From UBA2773 sp964458715 (GTDB lineage Bacteria; Patescibacteriota; Minisyncoccia; Moranbacterales; DUUL01): 38,871 nucleotides of DNA. Of the stretch, positions 23,305-30,841 are shown in pieces. The notes beneath the pieces are model-generated. The model ran no database searches and was not told the DNA's origin. It was given only the letters and a program-made list of their open reading frames with translations. How positions within the stretch are numbered: position 1 is the first letter of the stretch; each line of letters starts with the position of its first letter. A program made the position numbers and the translations under genes. The stretch spans positions 1-38,871 of the forward strand of contig CAYWJP010000006.1 in NCBI GenBank assembly GCA_964458715.1, in the 5' to 3' direction.

Positions 23305-24678
23305 ATGAAAAAATATTTTGCACTGTTACTTTTGATGGCCTTCTTTGCTTTTAAGGGGGCGTTGGCCAAGAGCTACGATATTTATGTGGATGTTGATGCT
23401 AGTGGTAGTGAAGATGGTAGCGAGGACAATCCTTATAAAACTATTAGTAAGGCAATTGAAGAAGCTAGTGATGAAGATGAAATTTATATTGATAAAGGTG
23501 AATATAACGAAGATATCGTTATTAATAAAGAAGTTTTTTTATTTGGGGATGATCTAAAGAAGGTAATAATAGATGGTCAGATTGAAATTACTAAAAATGT
23601 GGAAGCTCAAAAATTTACTATTGATGGGAATGTTATTGTTAAAAGTGGCGCTGATATTATTTTTGATAATTTGATCATAAAAGAGGCGGCTGGAACAGCG
23701 ATTGATGCTTATTCCGGAAATGGTGAAATAGTGGTAAAAAATTCCATTATTAAAAAAGCGGGAGGGAAAGGTTTTTATGTTCAACGAGGAAGAGACATAA
23801 TAATTTCTGGTTGTGATATTTACGACAATGAAGAGGAGGGTTTAGATTTACGGTCTAATGTGGATGGAATTATTAGCGGAAATAATATTTATGACAATGG
23901 CGAAAGCGGAATTGAATTAATAGCATCAGATTCAAAACTGGAAATTGAAAATAATAGTATTAAAAATAATGGATCTAGCGGTATAGCGGCTCAGTATTAT
24001 GAAGATTTTGATAATGAAGGAGAAATTACAATTAACGGAAATACAGTTTCGGGGAATGATAAATATGCTCTTGACTGTAGTCGTCCCCAAGGAGGAGATT
24101 GGCCTGTTGATTATTGGACTAAATCAGTGAAACTGTCTGGAAATAATTTGAAGGGTAATGATAAAGGAGAAATTAATAAAGAATGTGGTTTAAGTCAAAC
24201 TATAGATGAGCTGACGAAGGAAATAGAGACTGAAGCTCAGAAAGAAGCTCGAGAAAAAACAATTATTGAGAATAAAAATGAAAAAGAAATTCAAGAACAA
24301 ATAGCAGCTCAAAATCGTCAAAAAACCATACAAGGAAATGAATATAGTTTAAATAAATTAGTAGCGTCTAAAAAAGAATTAAAAGAGGCAGTTTTGATTG
24401 AAAAAGAAAAAATTGAGGGGAGAAATGGATTTATCGCTTTTTTGATTGGACCGAATTATAGGGCTATAAAAAATATTAAAGAAGTAGCCCTAGGTTTTGG
24501 CGAACATTTAAGTGATTTTGATGATTTAGATCGAAAATTAATAGAAACTAAAAATCATACAATTGCCCAAGCTGAAATGGAAGATATTGTTAATTTTGTG
24601 GAAGAAACGAATACTTTGATTGTTGATAAAGATAGTAAATTTAGTTTATTCGGTTGGTTGTTTGCGATTTTTAGCTAA
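23305..24678 (+). CDS. Exported right-handed beta-helix protein with coiled coil
   Basis: 457 aa. A signal peptide of about 21 residues (MKKYFALLLLMAFFAFKGALA) is followed by a DASGSEDGSEDNPYKTISKAIEEA start typical of pectate-lyase-like parallel beta helices. Short repeats then run to about residue 290 (NSIIKKAGGKGFYVQRG, CDIYDNEEEGLDLRSN, NNIYDNGESGIELIAS, NSIKNNGSSGIAAQY). A charged helical/coiled-coil part follows (about 300-450), ending in a short hydrophobic tail (FSLFGWLFAIFS) that may hold it to the membrane. No polysaccharide-lyase catalytic set is evident. Likely a cell-surface or adhesin-like protein. It contains a four-Cys set (GCDIY, DCSRP, ECGLS and none paired by motif). Confidence 0.78.
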   Translation: MKKYFALLLLMAFFAFKGALAKSYDIYVDVDASGSEDGSEDNPYKTISKAIEEASDEDEIYIDKGEYNEDIVINKEVFLFGDDLKKVIIDGQIEITKNVEAQKFTIDGNVIVKSGADIIFDNLIIKEAAGTAIDAYSGNGEIVVKNSIIKKAGGKGFYVQRGRDIIISGCDIYDNEEEGLDLRSNVDGIISGNNIYDNGESGIELIASDSKLEIENNSIKNNGSSGIAAQYYEDFDNEGEITINGNTVSGNDKYALDCSRPQGGDWPVDYWTKSVKLSGNNLKGNDKGEINKECGLSQTIDELTKEIETEAQKEAREKTIIENKNEKEIQEQIAAQNRQKTIQGNEYSLNKLVASKKELKEAVLIEKEKIEGRNGFIAFLIGPNYRAIKNIKEVALGFGEHLSDFDDLDRKLIETKNHTIAQAEMEDIVNFVEETNTLIVDKDSKFSLFGWLFAIFS

Positions 24679-25063
24679 AATTAAAAATAAATTTCGAATT
24701 TCTAATTTTGAATTTCGAATCAATTTCGAATTTCGAATGATTTAATTTTGAATAAAAAAAGAGCCTCTCGGCTCTTTTTTGTTAATTTGAAAGATAAAAT
24801 TAGTGATTTAAATTAAAAATTATAAATTAAGTAATTAAAAATTGAATCGAAATTCATTCGCCGCGGCGAACAAAATTTGAAGCTAAATTTTAGGTTAAAT
24901 TAGTTTAAGGGATATTTCAGATATTTTTTTGAACTTAAATAATAGTTTGTAAAAGGCAAAAAAAGAGATAGTAAAAATTTAATGCAAACTTTTATTTTTC
25001 AGAGCGTATATTACTAGTGAAGCTCAATTGAGAAAAAGTTTAATTAATAAATAATAATTTATA
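24679..25063. other. Intergenic region with terminator and repeat words
   Basis: No gene. A Family 4 fragment (TTTCGAATTTCTAATTTTGAATTTCG, about 24683-24743) is followed by a terminator, then AT-rich sequence with one GC-rich spot (CGCCGCGGCG at about 24860-24869). TATATT at 25008-25013 could be a -10 box for the next gene, without a clear -35. Confidence 0.5.
24754..24781 (+). terminator. Intrinsic terminator of the beta-helix gene
   Basis: AAAAAAGAGCC-TCTC-GGCTCTTTTTT, with the T run extending the stem. It should work in both directions. Confidence 0.85.
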
Positions 25064-25591
25064 ATGAAAAATTTTAAAGAAAAAATTGTTATTAAATCTG
25101 AAACTAAAAATAGATTGATGATTGCAGCTGCTAGTATTTGTCTGTTGACTGGACTTTATGGGGCTAGTGTTGCAATGGCCGATTTTAATCCCGGTAGTAG
25201 AGAGGGATTAATCGAGATATTGTCAGCTAAATTTAATCTTGATGAAAATGAAGTGGAAAAAACTTTAAGTCAGTATCGAGTAGAAAGTCGGATTAAAAAT
25301 CAAGCTGAAATGAAGGTTAGATTAGAAAAAAGATTAAATCAAGCGGTAATTGATGGAAAAATTAATAATAAACAAAGATCTTTGATTTTAGCCAAAAGAG
25401 CAGAACTTCAAAAACAAATTAATCAAGATTTAAAAAATTGGAGCAAAGATCGAGCAGGACGACGAGAAAAAATGGAAAGTTATCGAGAAGAAATGAAACA
25501 ATGGGCTGAAAGCAATGGAATTGATATCGGTTTAATTGGATTGGGACGAAGAGACGGCAATGGAATGGGCCGAGGTATGGGTAAATTTTAA
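25064..25591 (+). CDS. Small exported helical protein
   Basis: 175 aa. A hydrophobic segment (about 17-39, RLMIAAASICLLTGLYGASVAMA) acts as a signal peptide or anchor, with AMA-DF a plausible cleavage site. The mature part is helical and highly charged: EGLIEILSAKFNLDENEVEKTLSQYRVESR, then long Arg/Lys/Glu helices, ending in a Gly-rich tail GRRDGNGMGRGMGKF. The LSAKFNLDENEVEKTL pattern (a helix-turn around NLDxxEV) is typical of small envelope proteins of CPR and Firmicutes (DUF2680-like). No enzymatic motif. Monocistronic, ended by the terminator at 25646-25670. Confidence 0.72.
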   Translation: MKNFKEKIVIKSETKNRLMIAAASICLLTGLYGASVAMADFNPGSREGLIEILSAKFNLDENEVEKTLSQYRVESRIKNQAEMKVRLEKRLNQAVIDGKINNKQRSLILAKRAELQKQINQDLKNWSKDRAGRREKMESYREEMKQWAESNGIDIGLIGLGRRDGNGMGRGMGKF

Positions 25592-25645
25592 GTAAAGTTT
25601 TATAAAACGTCGAAAAATTATCGTAAATGATTTTAAAATATTCTA

Positions 25646-25670
25646 AAAACCGCCAATTTATGGCGGTTTT
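25646..25670. terminator. Bidirectional terminator between convergent genes
   Basis: A perfect 9-bp stem AAAACCGCC / GGCGGTTTT with a 7-nt loop, lying between the plus-strand 175-aa gene and minus-strand dfx. Confidence 0.85.
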
Positions 25671-25722
25671 AGTTATAATAGTTTATAAAGTTGAAAGTTC
25701 GTAAAGTTTGCAAAGTGAATTT

Positions 25723-26127
25723 CTAAAAAGTTTTTTTCCAAAGTTCGTGAACATTGCAGTAAACCCTGACTTCAATGATTTCTTTCTTGGTATAAAATTC
25801 TACTTCAGTAGAATCTCCTGGCTGGAGGTATCTTTTACCAATTTTTCCATCGTTAGTTTTTATTTCAATCCATTCAATATAGTGGTCTTCTTCCATGGGA
25901 TGGGCAATTTCCCCGACTTTTATTTTGTATCCATCTCCACCTCGACAAATATTTTCGGGCAATTTTTCCATTATTGGTAGATGTTTTTCCTGACCTTCGT
26001 TCCGGGTTTTTTCTATTTGTAGTGTCATTGGTTTTTCACAACAAACTAGTTCGCCGGCGCCAGTATGTAAAACTTCGATAATATTTCCACAAATATTGCA
26101 TTTGTAGATTTGATTTATTTCTGTCAT
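25723..26127 (-). CDS. dfx: Desulfoferrodoxin (superoxide reductase)
   Basis: 134 aa two-iron superoxide reductase that reduces superoxide to hydrogen peroxide without making oxygen. The N-terminal desulforedoxin (center I) has Cys10, Cys13, Cys29 and Cys30 (CNIC...VCC). Center II ligands are visible: His49 in EKHLP, His76 and His82 in HPMEEDH, Cys124 and His127 in YCNVH. Both iron sites appear complete. It lies directly downstream of rubrerythrin on the same strand, a standard pairing in anaerobes where the peroxide made here is removed by rubrerythrin. A palindrome 26 nt upstream (26153-26168) may be regulatory. Confidence 0.95.
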   Translation of the reverse strand: MTEINQIYKCNICGNIIEVLHTGAGELVCCEKPMTLQIEKTRNEGQEKHLPIMEKLPENICRGGDGYKIKVGEIAHPMEEDHYIEWIEIKTNDGKIGKRYLQPGDSTEVEFYTKKEIIEVRVYCNVHELWKKTF

Positions 26128-26152
26128 TTTCTTGCTTATTAAAGATTAATTT

Positions 26153-26168
26153 AATTACAAATGTAATT
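26153..26168 (-). promoter_or_regulatory. Palindrome upstream of dfx
   Basis: AATTACA-AA-TGTAATT, a perfect 7-bp inverted repeat in the 57-bp gap between the rubrerythrin stop and the dfx start. It could be an operator or an mRNA hairpin; it does not match the textbook Fur or PerR box closely. Confidence 0.4.
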
Positions 26169-26184
26169 GAATAAATAGCGATAT

Positions 26185-26751
26185 TTATTTCCTAATAACT
26201 TCAAAATAAGCTTGAGGATGGCCGCAAGAAGGACATTCAACAATAGCTTCTTTCCCGGTATGTCGGTAGCCACATTTTCGGCATTGCCATTCAACTCCAG
26301 TTTCTTTTTTGAAGGCAGTTTCATTTTCTAGATTAGTTAGAAATCTTTGAAAACGTCCTTCGTGATTAGCTTCCGCTTTAGCAATGGCTCGAAGGCGATT
26401 GGCAATTTCCGGGAGGCTTTCTTCGTCGGCAGTGTCGGCAAATTCTGGATACATAGAAGTATGCTCGTGATTTTCTCCATCGATAGCTGCTCTTAAATTT
26501 TCTTTAGTGGTGCCAATAATGGTTGGGACATCAGCTTCAATTTCTAAGACTTTGTCATCTTTTTTAAGATCATTAATCAATCGCATTAACCATTTAGCGT
26601 GTTCAGTCTCTTGATCAGCGGTTAATTCAAAGTTAGCCGATATTTCTTCTAGTCCTTCTTTTTTAGCGATTTTAGCATAAACCGTATAACGATTTCGAGC
26701 TTGAGATTCACCAGCAAAAGCTTTAGCCAAATTGATAATTGTTTTATTCAT
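26185..26751 (-). CDS. rbr: Rubrerythrin
   Basis: 188 aa. An N-terminal ferritin-like di-iron domain with Glu15 in AGESQARNRY, the ETEHAKW motif (Glu48/50-His51), and further Glu ligands in the second helix pair (TSMYPEFADTADEE, KAEANHEGRF). A C-terminal rubredoxin-like domain has WQCRKC and ECPSC. This is the classic NADH-linked peroxidase of anaerobes. It is transcribed from its own extended -10 promoter (26781-26789) and probably reads through into dfx. Together they suggest an anaerobic cell that meets oxygen only briefly. Confidence 0.95.
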   Translation of the reverse strand: MNKTIINLAKAFAGESQARNRYTVYAKIAKKEGLEEISANFELTADQETEHAKWLMRLINDLKKDDKVLEIEADVPTIIGTTKENLRAAIDGENHEHTSMYPEFADTADEESLPEIANRLRAIAKAEANHEGRFQRFLTNLENETAFKKETGVEWQCRKCGYRHTGKEAIVECPSCGHPQAYFEVIRK

Positions 26752-26780
26752 ATGTTTTTCTTATTGATTATAATTAGTTT

Positions 26781-26789
26781 ATTATAACA
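26781..26789 (-). promoter_or_regulatory. Extended -10 promoter of rubrerythrin
   Basis: On the minus strand, TGT-TATAAT. A second TTATAAT lies 14 bp downstream. The leader is about 25 nt. Confidence 0.55.
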
Positions 26790-26807
26790 TTTTTTTAATT
26801 TTAAATC

Positions 26808-27020
26808 TCAAACAATTGTTTGAAGAGTGATTTCAAGGGCTTCGAAGAATTTAACTAACCAAGGTATTGAAATGATTATGCCTAAGATGGGCAATAAGAA
26901 AGTTAAAAAAGTAAGTATTATCGTGGTTAAAAAATATCTTTTTAATTTCTTGACGGTGTCATAAATTTCATTAAGTTGTTGCTCTTGTTTTTCTAACTTT
27001 TCTATTAATTCAATATCCAT
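26808..27020 (-). CDS. Small membrane protein with N-terminal coiled coil
   Basis: 70 aa. A charged heptad-like helix (IELIEKLEKQEQQLNEIYDTVKKLKR) is followed by one long or two short membrane helices (YFLTTIILTFLTFLLPILGIIISIPWLVKFF). Proteins of this shape are frequent in CPR genomes, but I know no assigned function. It lies upstream of rubrerythrin on the same strand with its own spacing (56 bp), so co-transcription is uncertain. Confidence 0.65.
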   Translation of the reverse strand: MDIELIEKLEKQEQQLNEIYDTVKKLKRYFLTTIILTFLTFLLPILGIIISIPWLVKFFEALEITLQTIV

Positions 27021-27158
27021 TTTTTATTTTTAATTATTTATTACATTAAGTTTATATGAATTATAGCATTTCCAAAAAAATAGAAAAGTTCTTTATTTGG
27101 AGATAATTTTTTTGAGGTGTAAAATAAAGAGGTGCAAAATAAAAATTAAAATAATAAA

Positions 27159-27374
27159 ATGAGTAAAGTGGAATTTGTGTTTAAGTTTATGCAAAATATT
27201 TTTTGGATGATTTTGCTAGAGGGATTTTTGGCAATTTTAACTGGAATTTTGATAGTAGTTTATCCTGATTTATTAGGAATTTTTGTGGGGATGCTTTTAA
27301 TTGTGGGTGGAATCGGAGCTTTAGCAGTGGCTTGTAAAATAAAGAAATTTACTAAATTTAAAATTGAGATTTAA
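27159..27374 (+). CDS. Small two-helix membrane protein
   Basis: 71 aa with two membrane helices (about 14-36 and 38-58) and a basic C terminus (KIKKFTKFKIEI). The segment GFLAILTGILIVVYPDLLGIFVGMLLIVGG resembles the repeated unit of HdeD/DUF308-type proteins, with the helix-YPDLLG-helix pattern, but only one unit is present. Function unknown. Divergent from the 70-aa gene and followed by a terminator at 27401-27431. Confidence 0.65.
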   Translation: MSKVEFVFKFMQNIFWMILLEGFLAILTGILIVVYPDLLGIFVGMLLIVGGIGALAVACKIKKFTKFKIEI

Positions 27375-27400
27375 ATTTGAAGAAATTTTTAGTTGCGAAG

Positions 27401-27431
27401 AGAATCATTTTCAGAAAAATGATTCTTTTTC
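27401..27431 (+). terminator. Intrinsic terminator
   Basis: AGAATCATTTT / AAAATGATTCT stem with a short loop and a T run; follows the 71-aa gene. Confidence 0.8.
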
Positions 27432-27455
27432 GGCTTAGTAATTTGTTTTTTGTCC

Positions 27456-27484
27456 TTGACAAAATTAAAATAAGATTGTATGAT
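27456..27484 (+). promoter_or_regulatory. DEAD-box helicase promoter
   Basis: Perfect -35 TTGACA (27456-27461), 17-bp spacer, -10 TATGAT (27479-27484). It leaves a leader of about 75 nt before the start at 27565, long for this genome and AT-rich, which would suit cold- or RNA-structure-dependent control of an RNA helicase (inference). Confidence 0.75.
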
Positions 27485-27564
27485 TAGTTTTTATGTTAAT
27501 ACTTCTGATTAATCAATTGAGTATCTAGGCATAAAAAGATATTAATTTTTATGTTAGATATACA

Positions 27565-28767
27565 ATGTATAAAGGTAGTAATTCACGACAACCACGTGCT
27601 AATAATGGTTGGAAAAAAAAGTCTAGAGGTGGTTCACGTTTTGGAGGCAAAAGAGGTTTTTCTGGCGATTCAATCGATATTAATCGCTTTATCAATAAAG
27701 CAGAGCCATTAAGTTTGACCGAAGTTTTTGAACCAGAACATGCTTTTGAAGATCTTGAACTTCACAATACTTTGAAACAGGCGATTAAAAGTCGGGGGTT
27801 TATCACGCCTACTCTCATTCAGGATAAGGCTATTCCAGTTGTTTTAGAAGGGAAGGATGTGATTGGATTAGCGGATACTGGAACAGGGAAAACAGCCACT
27901 TTCTTGATTCCAATGCTGAACAAAATATTGCTTAATCCAAAGGAAAAAGTTTTGATTGTGGTTCCAGTGCGAGAATTAGCGATTCAAATTCAAGAAGAAT
28001 TTAAAGCTTTAGCGCAAAGAATGAATATTTATTCGGTAGTGGTAGTTGGTGGCGCTAATATCCACGCTCAAGTTAGAGACTTACGAAGACGACACAATGT
28101 AGTGATTGGAACTCCAGGGAGATTAAAGGATTTAATTTCTCGAAAAACTCTTGATTTGTCTCGATTTAATAATGTAATTTTAGATGAAGCTGATCGAATG
28201 TTGGATATGGGATTTATTAATGACGTGAAACAATTATTGTCATTAGTAGCCAAGGATCGACAAACAATGTTATTTTCTGCTACTTTTTCAAGAGATGTTG
28301 AAAATTTAGCTAAGGATTTTTTAAAGAATCCAGTCCGAATTTCTCTTAAAACTCGAGAAACATCCAAGCAAGTTGATCAAAATATTATTAGAATTAATAA
28401 TAAGGACAAAACTGAAGTACTTCAAGAGTTGCTTGTTCAAACTGAGTTTGAAAAAGTATTGGTGTTTTCTCGAACCAAGCACGGAGCGGATAAATTGTGC
28501 AAGAAATTACAACAAAAAGGTTTGAAATCAGATGCGATTCATGGAAACAAGGCTCACAACAAAAGACAAAGAGTGCTACAAAATTTTAAACAAAATCATA
28601 TTGATATTTTAATAGCCACTGATGTAGCAGCTCGAGGATTAGATATCCCTAACGTAAGTCACGTTATCAATTTCGATATCCCTGCCACTTATGATGATTA
28701 TATTCATCGAATTGGTCGGACTGGAAGAGCTGATAAAACAGGGATTGCTTTGACTTTTGTTGGTTAA
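27565..28767 (+). CDS. DEAD-box ATP-dependent RNA helicase
   Basis: 400 aa. A basic Gly/Arg-rich N-terminal tail (NNGWKKKSRGGSRFGGKRGF) comes first, followed by a Q-motif FEDLELHNTL...TPTLIQDKAIP (61-91), Walker A ADTGTGKT (103-110), motif Ia PVRELAIQ, TPGR, DEAD (207-210), SATFS, then RecA domain 2 with TDVAARGLDIP and HRIGRTGR. It unwinds short RNA duplexes in ribosome assembly or mRNA decay. The RGG-like stretch is at the N terminus, whereas most bacterial RhlE/DeaD proteins carry it C-terminally; the protein ends soon after the helicase core (ALTFVG). Confidence 0.94.
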   Translation: MYKGSNSRQPRANNGWKKKSRGGSRFGGKRGFSGDSIDINRFINKAEPLSLTEVFEPEHAFEDLELHNTLKQAIKSRGFITPTLIQDKAIPVVLEGKDVIGLADTGTGKTATFLIPMLNKILLNPKEKVLIVVPVRELAIQIQEEFKALAQRMNIYSVVVVGGANIHAQVRDLRRRHNVVIGTPGRLKDLISRKTLDLSRFNNVILDEADRMLDMGFINDVKQLLSLVAKDRQTMLFSATFSRDVENLAKDFLKNPVRISLKTRETSKQVDQNIIRINNKDKTEVLQELLVQTEFEKVLVFSRTKHGADKLCKKLQQKGLKSDAIHGNKAHNKRQRVLQNFKQNHIDILIATDVAARGLDIPNVSHVINFDIPATYDDYIHRIGRTGRADKTGIALTFVG

Positions 28768-28785
28768 ATTGTTCATGCAATTTTT

Positions 28786-28815
28786 AAAAACGCATTTATT
28801 GGATGCGTTTTTTTT
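28786..28815 (+). terminator. Helicase gene terminator
   Basis: AAAAACGCAT / ATGCGTTTTT with a 7-nt loop and extra T residues, 18 nt after the stop. Confidence 0.9.
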
Positions 28816-28838
28816 GTTTTTTATCAAAGATCTTTTTA

Positions 28839-28847
28839 TGCTATAAT
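28839..28847 (+). promoter_or_regulatory. Extended -10 promoter of the ApbE operon
   Basis: TGC-TATAAT (-10 at 28842-28847), 38 bp before the first gene. Confidence 0.6.
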
Positions 28848-28884
28848 ATTAGTGTTTGAATATTTAAAAGATAATTTTCAATAG

Positions 28885-29214
28885 ATGTTTGAAGTAAAAA
28901 ATAGATTAGAAAAATTTTTAATAAGTTTGAGCGGTGCACTATTGGTCGTTGTTTTTGTTTTTGGTTTTAAAATAAAAAGTGATAATTTAGAAAAAGAAAA
29001 AATAAAAAAAGAATCAGAAGCCGACTTATCGAACGATATAACTTCTGATTCCGATGTTCGAAAAAAAATTGAAGCTGATCAAGAAGCGATGATGAGCGAT
29101 TCTGCATCAGAAGAGCAAACGATTGAAACGATTGCTCCTGTGGTTGAGAGACCATCTACTCCACCAACAGTAGCGGAAATAAAAAAATCAGATACAAAAA
29201 CTAAGACATCTTAA
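28885..29214 (+). CDS. Short membrane-anchored acidic protein, possibly truncated flavinylation target
   Basis: 109 aa. One membrane helix (about 11-28, FLISLSGALLVVVFVFGF), then a hydrophilic Ser/Asp/Glu-rich stretch and a Pro/Thr-rich end (VVERPSTPPTVAEIKKSDTKTKTS). Its stop overlaps the apbE start (TAATG), so it is coupled to apbE. In comparable operons the first gene is an anchored protein carrying an FMN-binding domain with a Thr that ApbE modifies. Here the anchor and linker are present, but no such domain or D/N-x-x-T/S-G-A-T-like motif follows. It may be a truncated target or an unrelated partner. This is inference; the sequence by itself is an unknown. Confidence 0.65.
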   Translation: MFEVKNRLEKFLISLSGALLVVVFVFGFKIKSDNLEKEKIKKESEADLSNDITSDSDVRKKIEADQEAMMSDSASEEQTIETIAPVVERPSTPPTVAEIKKSDTKTKTS

Positions 29215-30149
29215 TGCCGGAGAAATTAATAATTTCAGATTCGTTCAGGGCGATGGGAACTAATATCTCATTGAAGATTGTTTGGTCAGGAAAAGTTAAC
29301 GATAAAAAATTGGAAAAAATTAAAATTGAAGTCAGAAATACTTTTGAGAAAAGTGAGAAGATTTTTAGTCGCTTCAGGGAAAATAGTGAACTTTCTAAAA
29401 TAAATAAAAAATTAGGAATTAAAACAAAAATTTCCTCGGAAATGTTAGAAATTTTATTACTTTGTAAAAAATTTAATAAAATTTCTGGTGGGTATTTTGA
29501 TCCAAGAATTCTGAAAAATTTAGAAAAAATTGGATATAAAAAAAATTTTAAAAAAAATAATTTTGTTTCAAGCGGAGAGGAAATAATTTTAAATAAAACA
29601 GAAGGATTGCTTGAAAATGATTTGAAAATTTTTTCGAAAGAAAAAAAGATTTTGATAAAAAAAGAAGTTGATACAACAGGAATTGTTAAAGGTTGGACGG
29701 TTGATTTGGTTTCTAAATTTCTTTTAAAGGAAGGATTTAAAAATTTTATTATTGATGCTGGGGGAGATATGTCCATTCAAGGTTTGAATGGTAATTGTGA
29801 GAAATGGAAAATTGGAATTGAAGATGTCGATGATACAAAAATCATGCTGGAATGTAGTAGAATTGGCTTGGCTACTTCTGGGATTAATAGGAAACAGTGG
29901 GTGGTGGGAGAAAAAAAGGTTCATCATCTAATAAATCCAAAAGATCCTAACCGGTTTTCTCTTGATTTGAAAACGGTAACAGTGATTAGAGAAAAAACAG
30001 TTGAAGCGGATGGTCGAGCTAAAACTCTTTATTTAATGGGAAGGGAAGATGGCCTAAAATTTGCTAATGAGAATAAAATTGAAGCTTTATTTTTAGATTA
30101 TAAGGGAAATGTTTATCTTTCAGAAGAAATTAAGCAATATATTGTTTAA
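29214..30149 (+). CDS. apbE: FAD:protein FMN transferase (ApbE)
   Basis: 311 aa. ApbE covalently attaches FMN to Thr/Ser of target proteins outside the membrane. Motifs are FRAMGTNISL at the N terminus, FSRFRENSELSKIN, GGYFDPRIL, DTTGIVKGWTVDLV, FIIDAGGDMSIQG, WKIGIEDVD, GLATSGINRKQWV, HHLINPKDPN and TVTVIREKTVEADGRAKTLYLMG with the Mg-binding Asp and Thr near the C terminus. All are intact. There is no signal peptide or lipobox, unlike many ApbE proteins, so it may be cytoplasmic, or export may use a divergent route. It overlaps the preceding gene by one base and the next by up to 41 nt. Confidence 0.94.
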   Translation: MPEKLIISDSFRAMGTNISLKIVWSGKVNDKKLEKIKIEVRNTFEKSEKIFSRFRENSELSKINKKLGIKTKISSEMLEILLLCKKFNKISGGYFDPRILKNLEKIGYKKNFKKNNFVSSGEEIILNKTEGLLENDLKIFSKEKKILIKKEVDTTGIVKGWTVDLVSKFLLKEGFKNFIIDAGGDMSIQGLNGNCEKWKIGIEDVDDTKIMLECSRIGLATSGINRKQWVVGEKKVHHLINPKDPNRFSLDLKTVTVIREKTVEADGRAKTLYLMGREDGLKFANENKIEALFLDYKGNVYLSEEIKQYIV

Positions 30150-30774
30150 AATTTTTATTTTTGCAATATTCTTTTTTGGTCAAAAAGCTTTAGCTTCAAC
30201 TAGCGAGTCTTTGGCTAACGAGATTCCTTGGGATTGGTATTTGTCTAGAGCTTCTGGTTGGGTAGCTTATATTTTTTTATGGTTTTCTATTTTTCTAGGG
30301 CTTTCGATTAGAAATATTTTTTTGAAAAAAATAATCAAACCAATTCATAGTTTCGATTTTCATTGTTTTGTTTCGATTTCGGCAATTTTTTGGGCGTTAT
30401 TTCATGGAATTAGTTTTTGGTTTCATGAGGGAAGTTATTTTATGAGTTTTCGAGAAATATTTATTCCTTTATATTAAAATAATCAATTGATTGATAGCAA
30501 AGGGTTGGCTTTCGGAATTGTTCTTTTCTATATAATGGTTTTTTTAGTTTTAACTTCTTATTTTAAAAGATTAATATCCCTCAAAATTTGGCGAATAACT
30601 CATTTTTCAAATATTGTAATTCTTCCCATTGTTACTGGGCACGTTATAATATTGGGAACTGCTATGCAAAATGGAATAATCAAAAATACTTTTATGTTTT
30701 CAATCTTGGTTTTAGTTTTATTGTATATTCTAAATATTATTTTAATGTTTAGATTGAAGAAAATCAGCAACTAA
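30109..30774 (+). pseudogene. Ferric-reductase-like transmembrane protein interrupted by one stop
   Basis: Two open segments in the same frame, 30109-30477 and 30478-30774, are separated by a single TAA at 30475-30477. Joined, they give ~220 aa with about six helices: WVAYIFLWFSIFLGLSIR; IHSFDFHCFVSISAIFWALFHGISFWF with His spaced for heme b; (stop); LAFGIVLFYIMVFLVLTSYF; then WRITHFSNIVILPIVTGHVIILGT with a second His pair. This is the YedZ/MsrQ-like ferric-reductase transmembrane fold. Such proteins pass electrons to flavinylated or other external acceptors and fit the apbE context. Either it is a recent pseudogene, or the stop is an assembly error. The start may be ATG 30109 or TTG 30142. 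Confidence 0.75.
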
Positions 30775-30841
30775 AACTAAAGGTTAAAGTGAATAGATTT
30801 TTGGGTCTCAATTTATTGTGGGTATTTTTTAAACACTAGTA

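Noticed and set aside
30475..30477. Stop-codon recoding as an explanation of the split ferric-reductase gene
   Set aside because: TAA ends many intact genes here (for example khpA and aspS-upstream genes), and TGA is also a stop, so a non-standard code is not supported.
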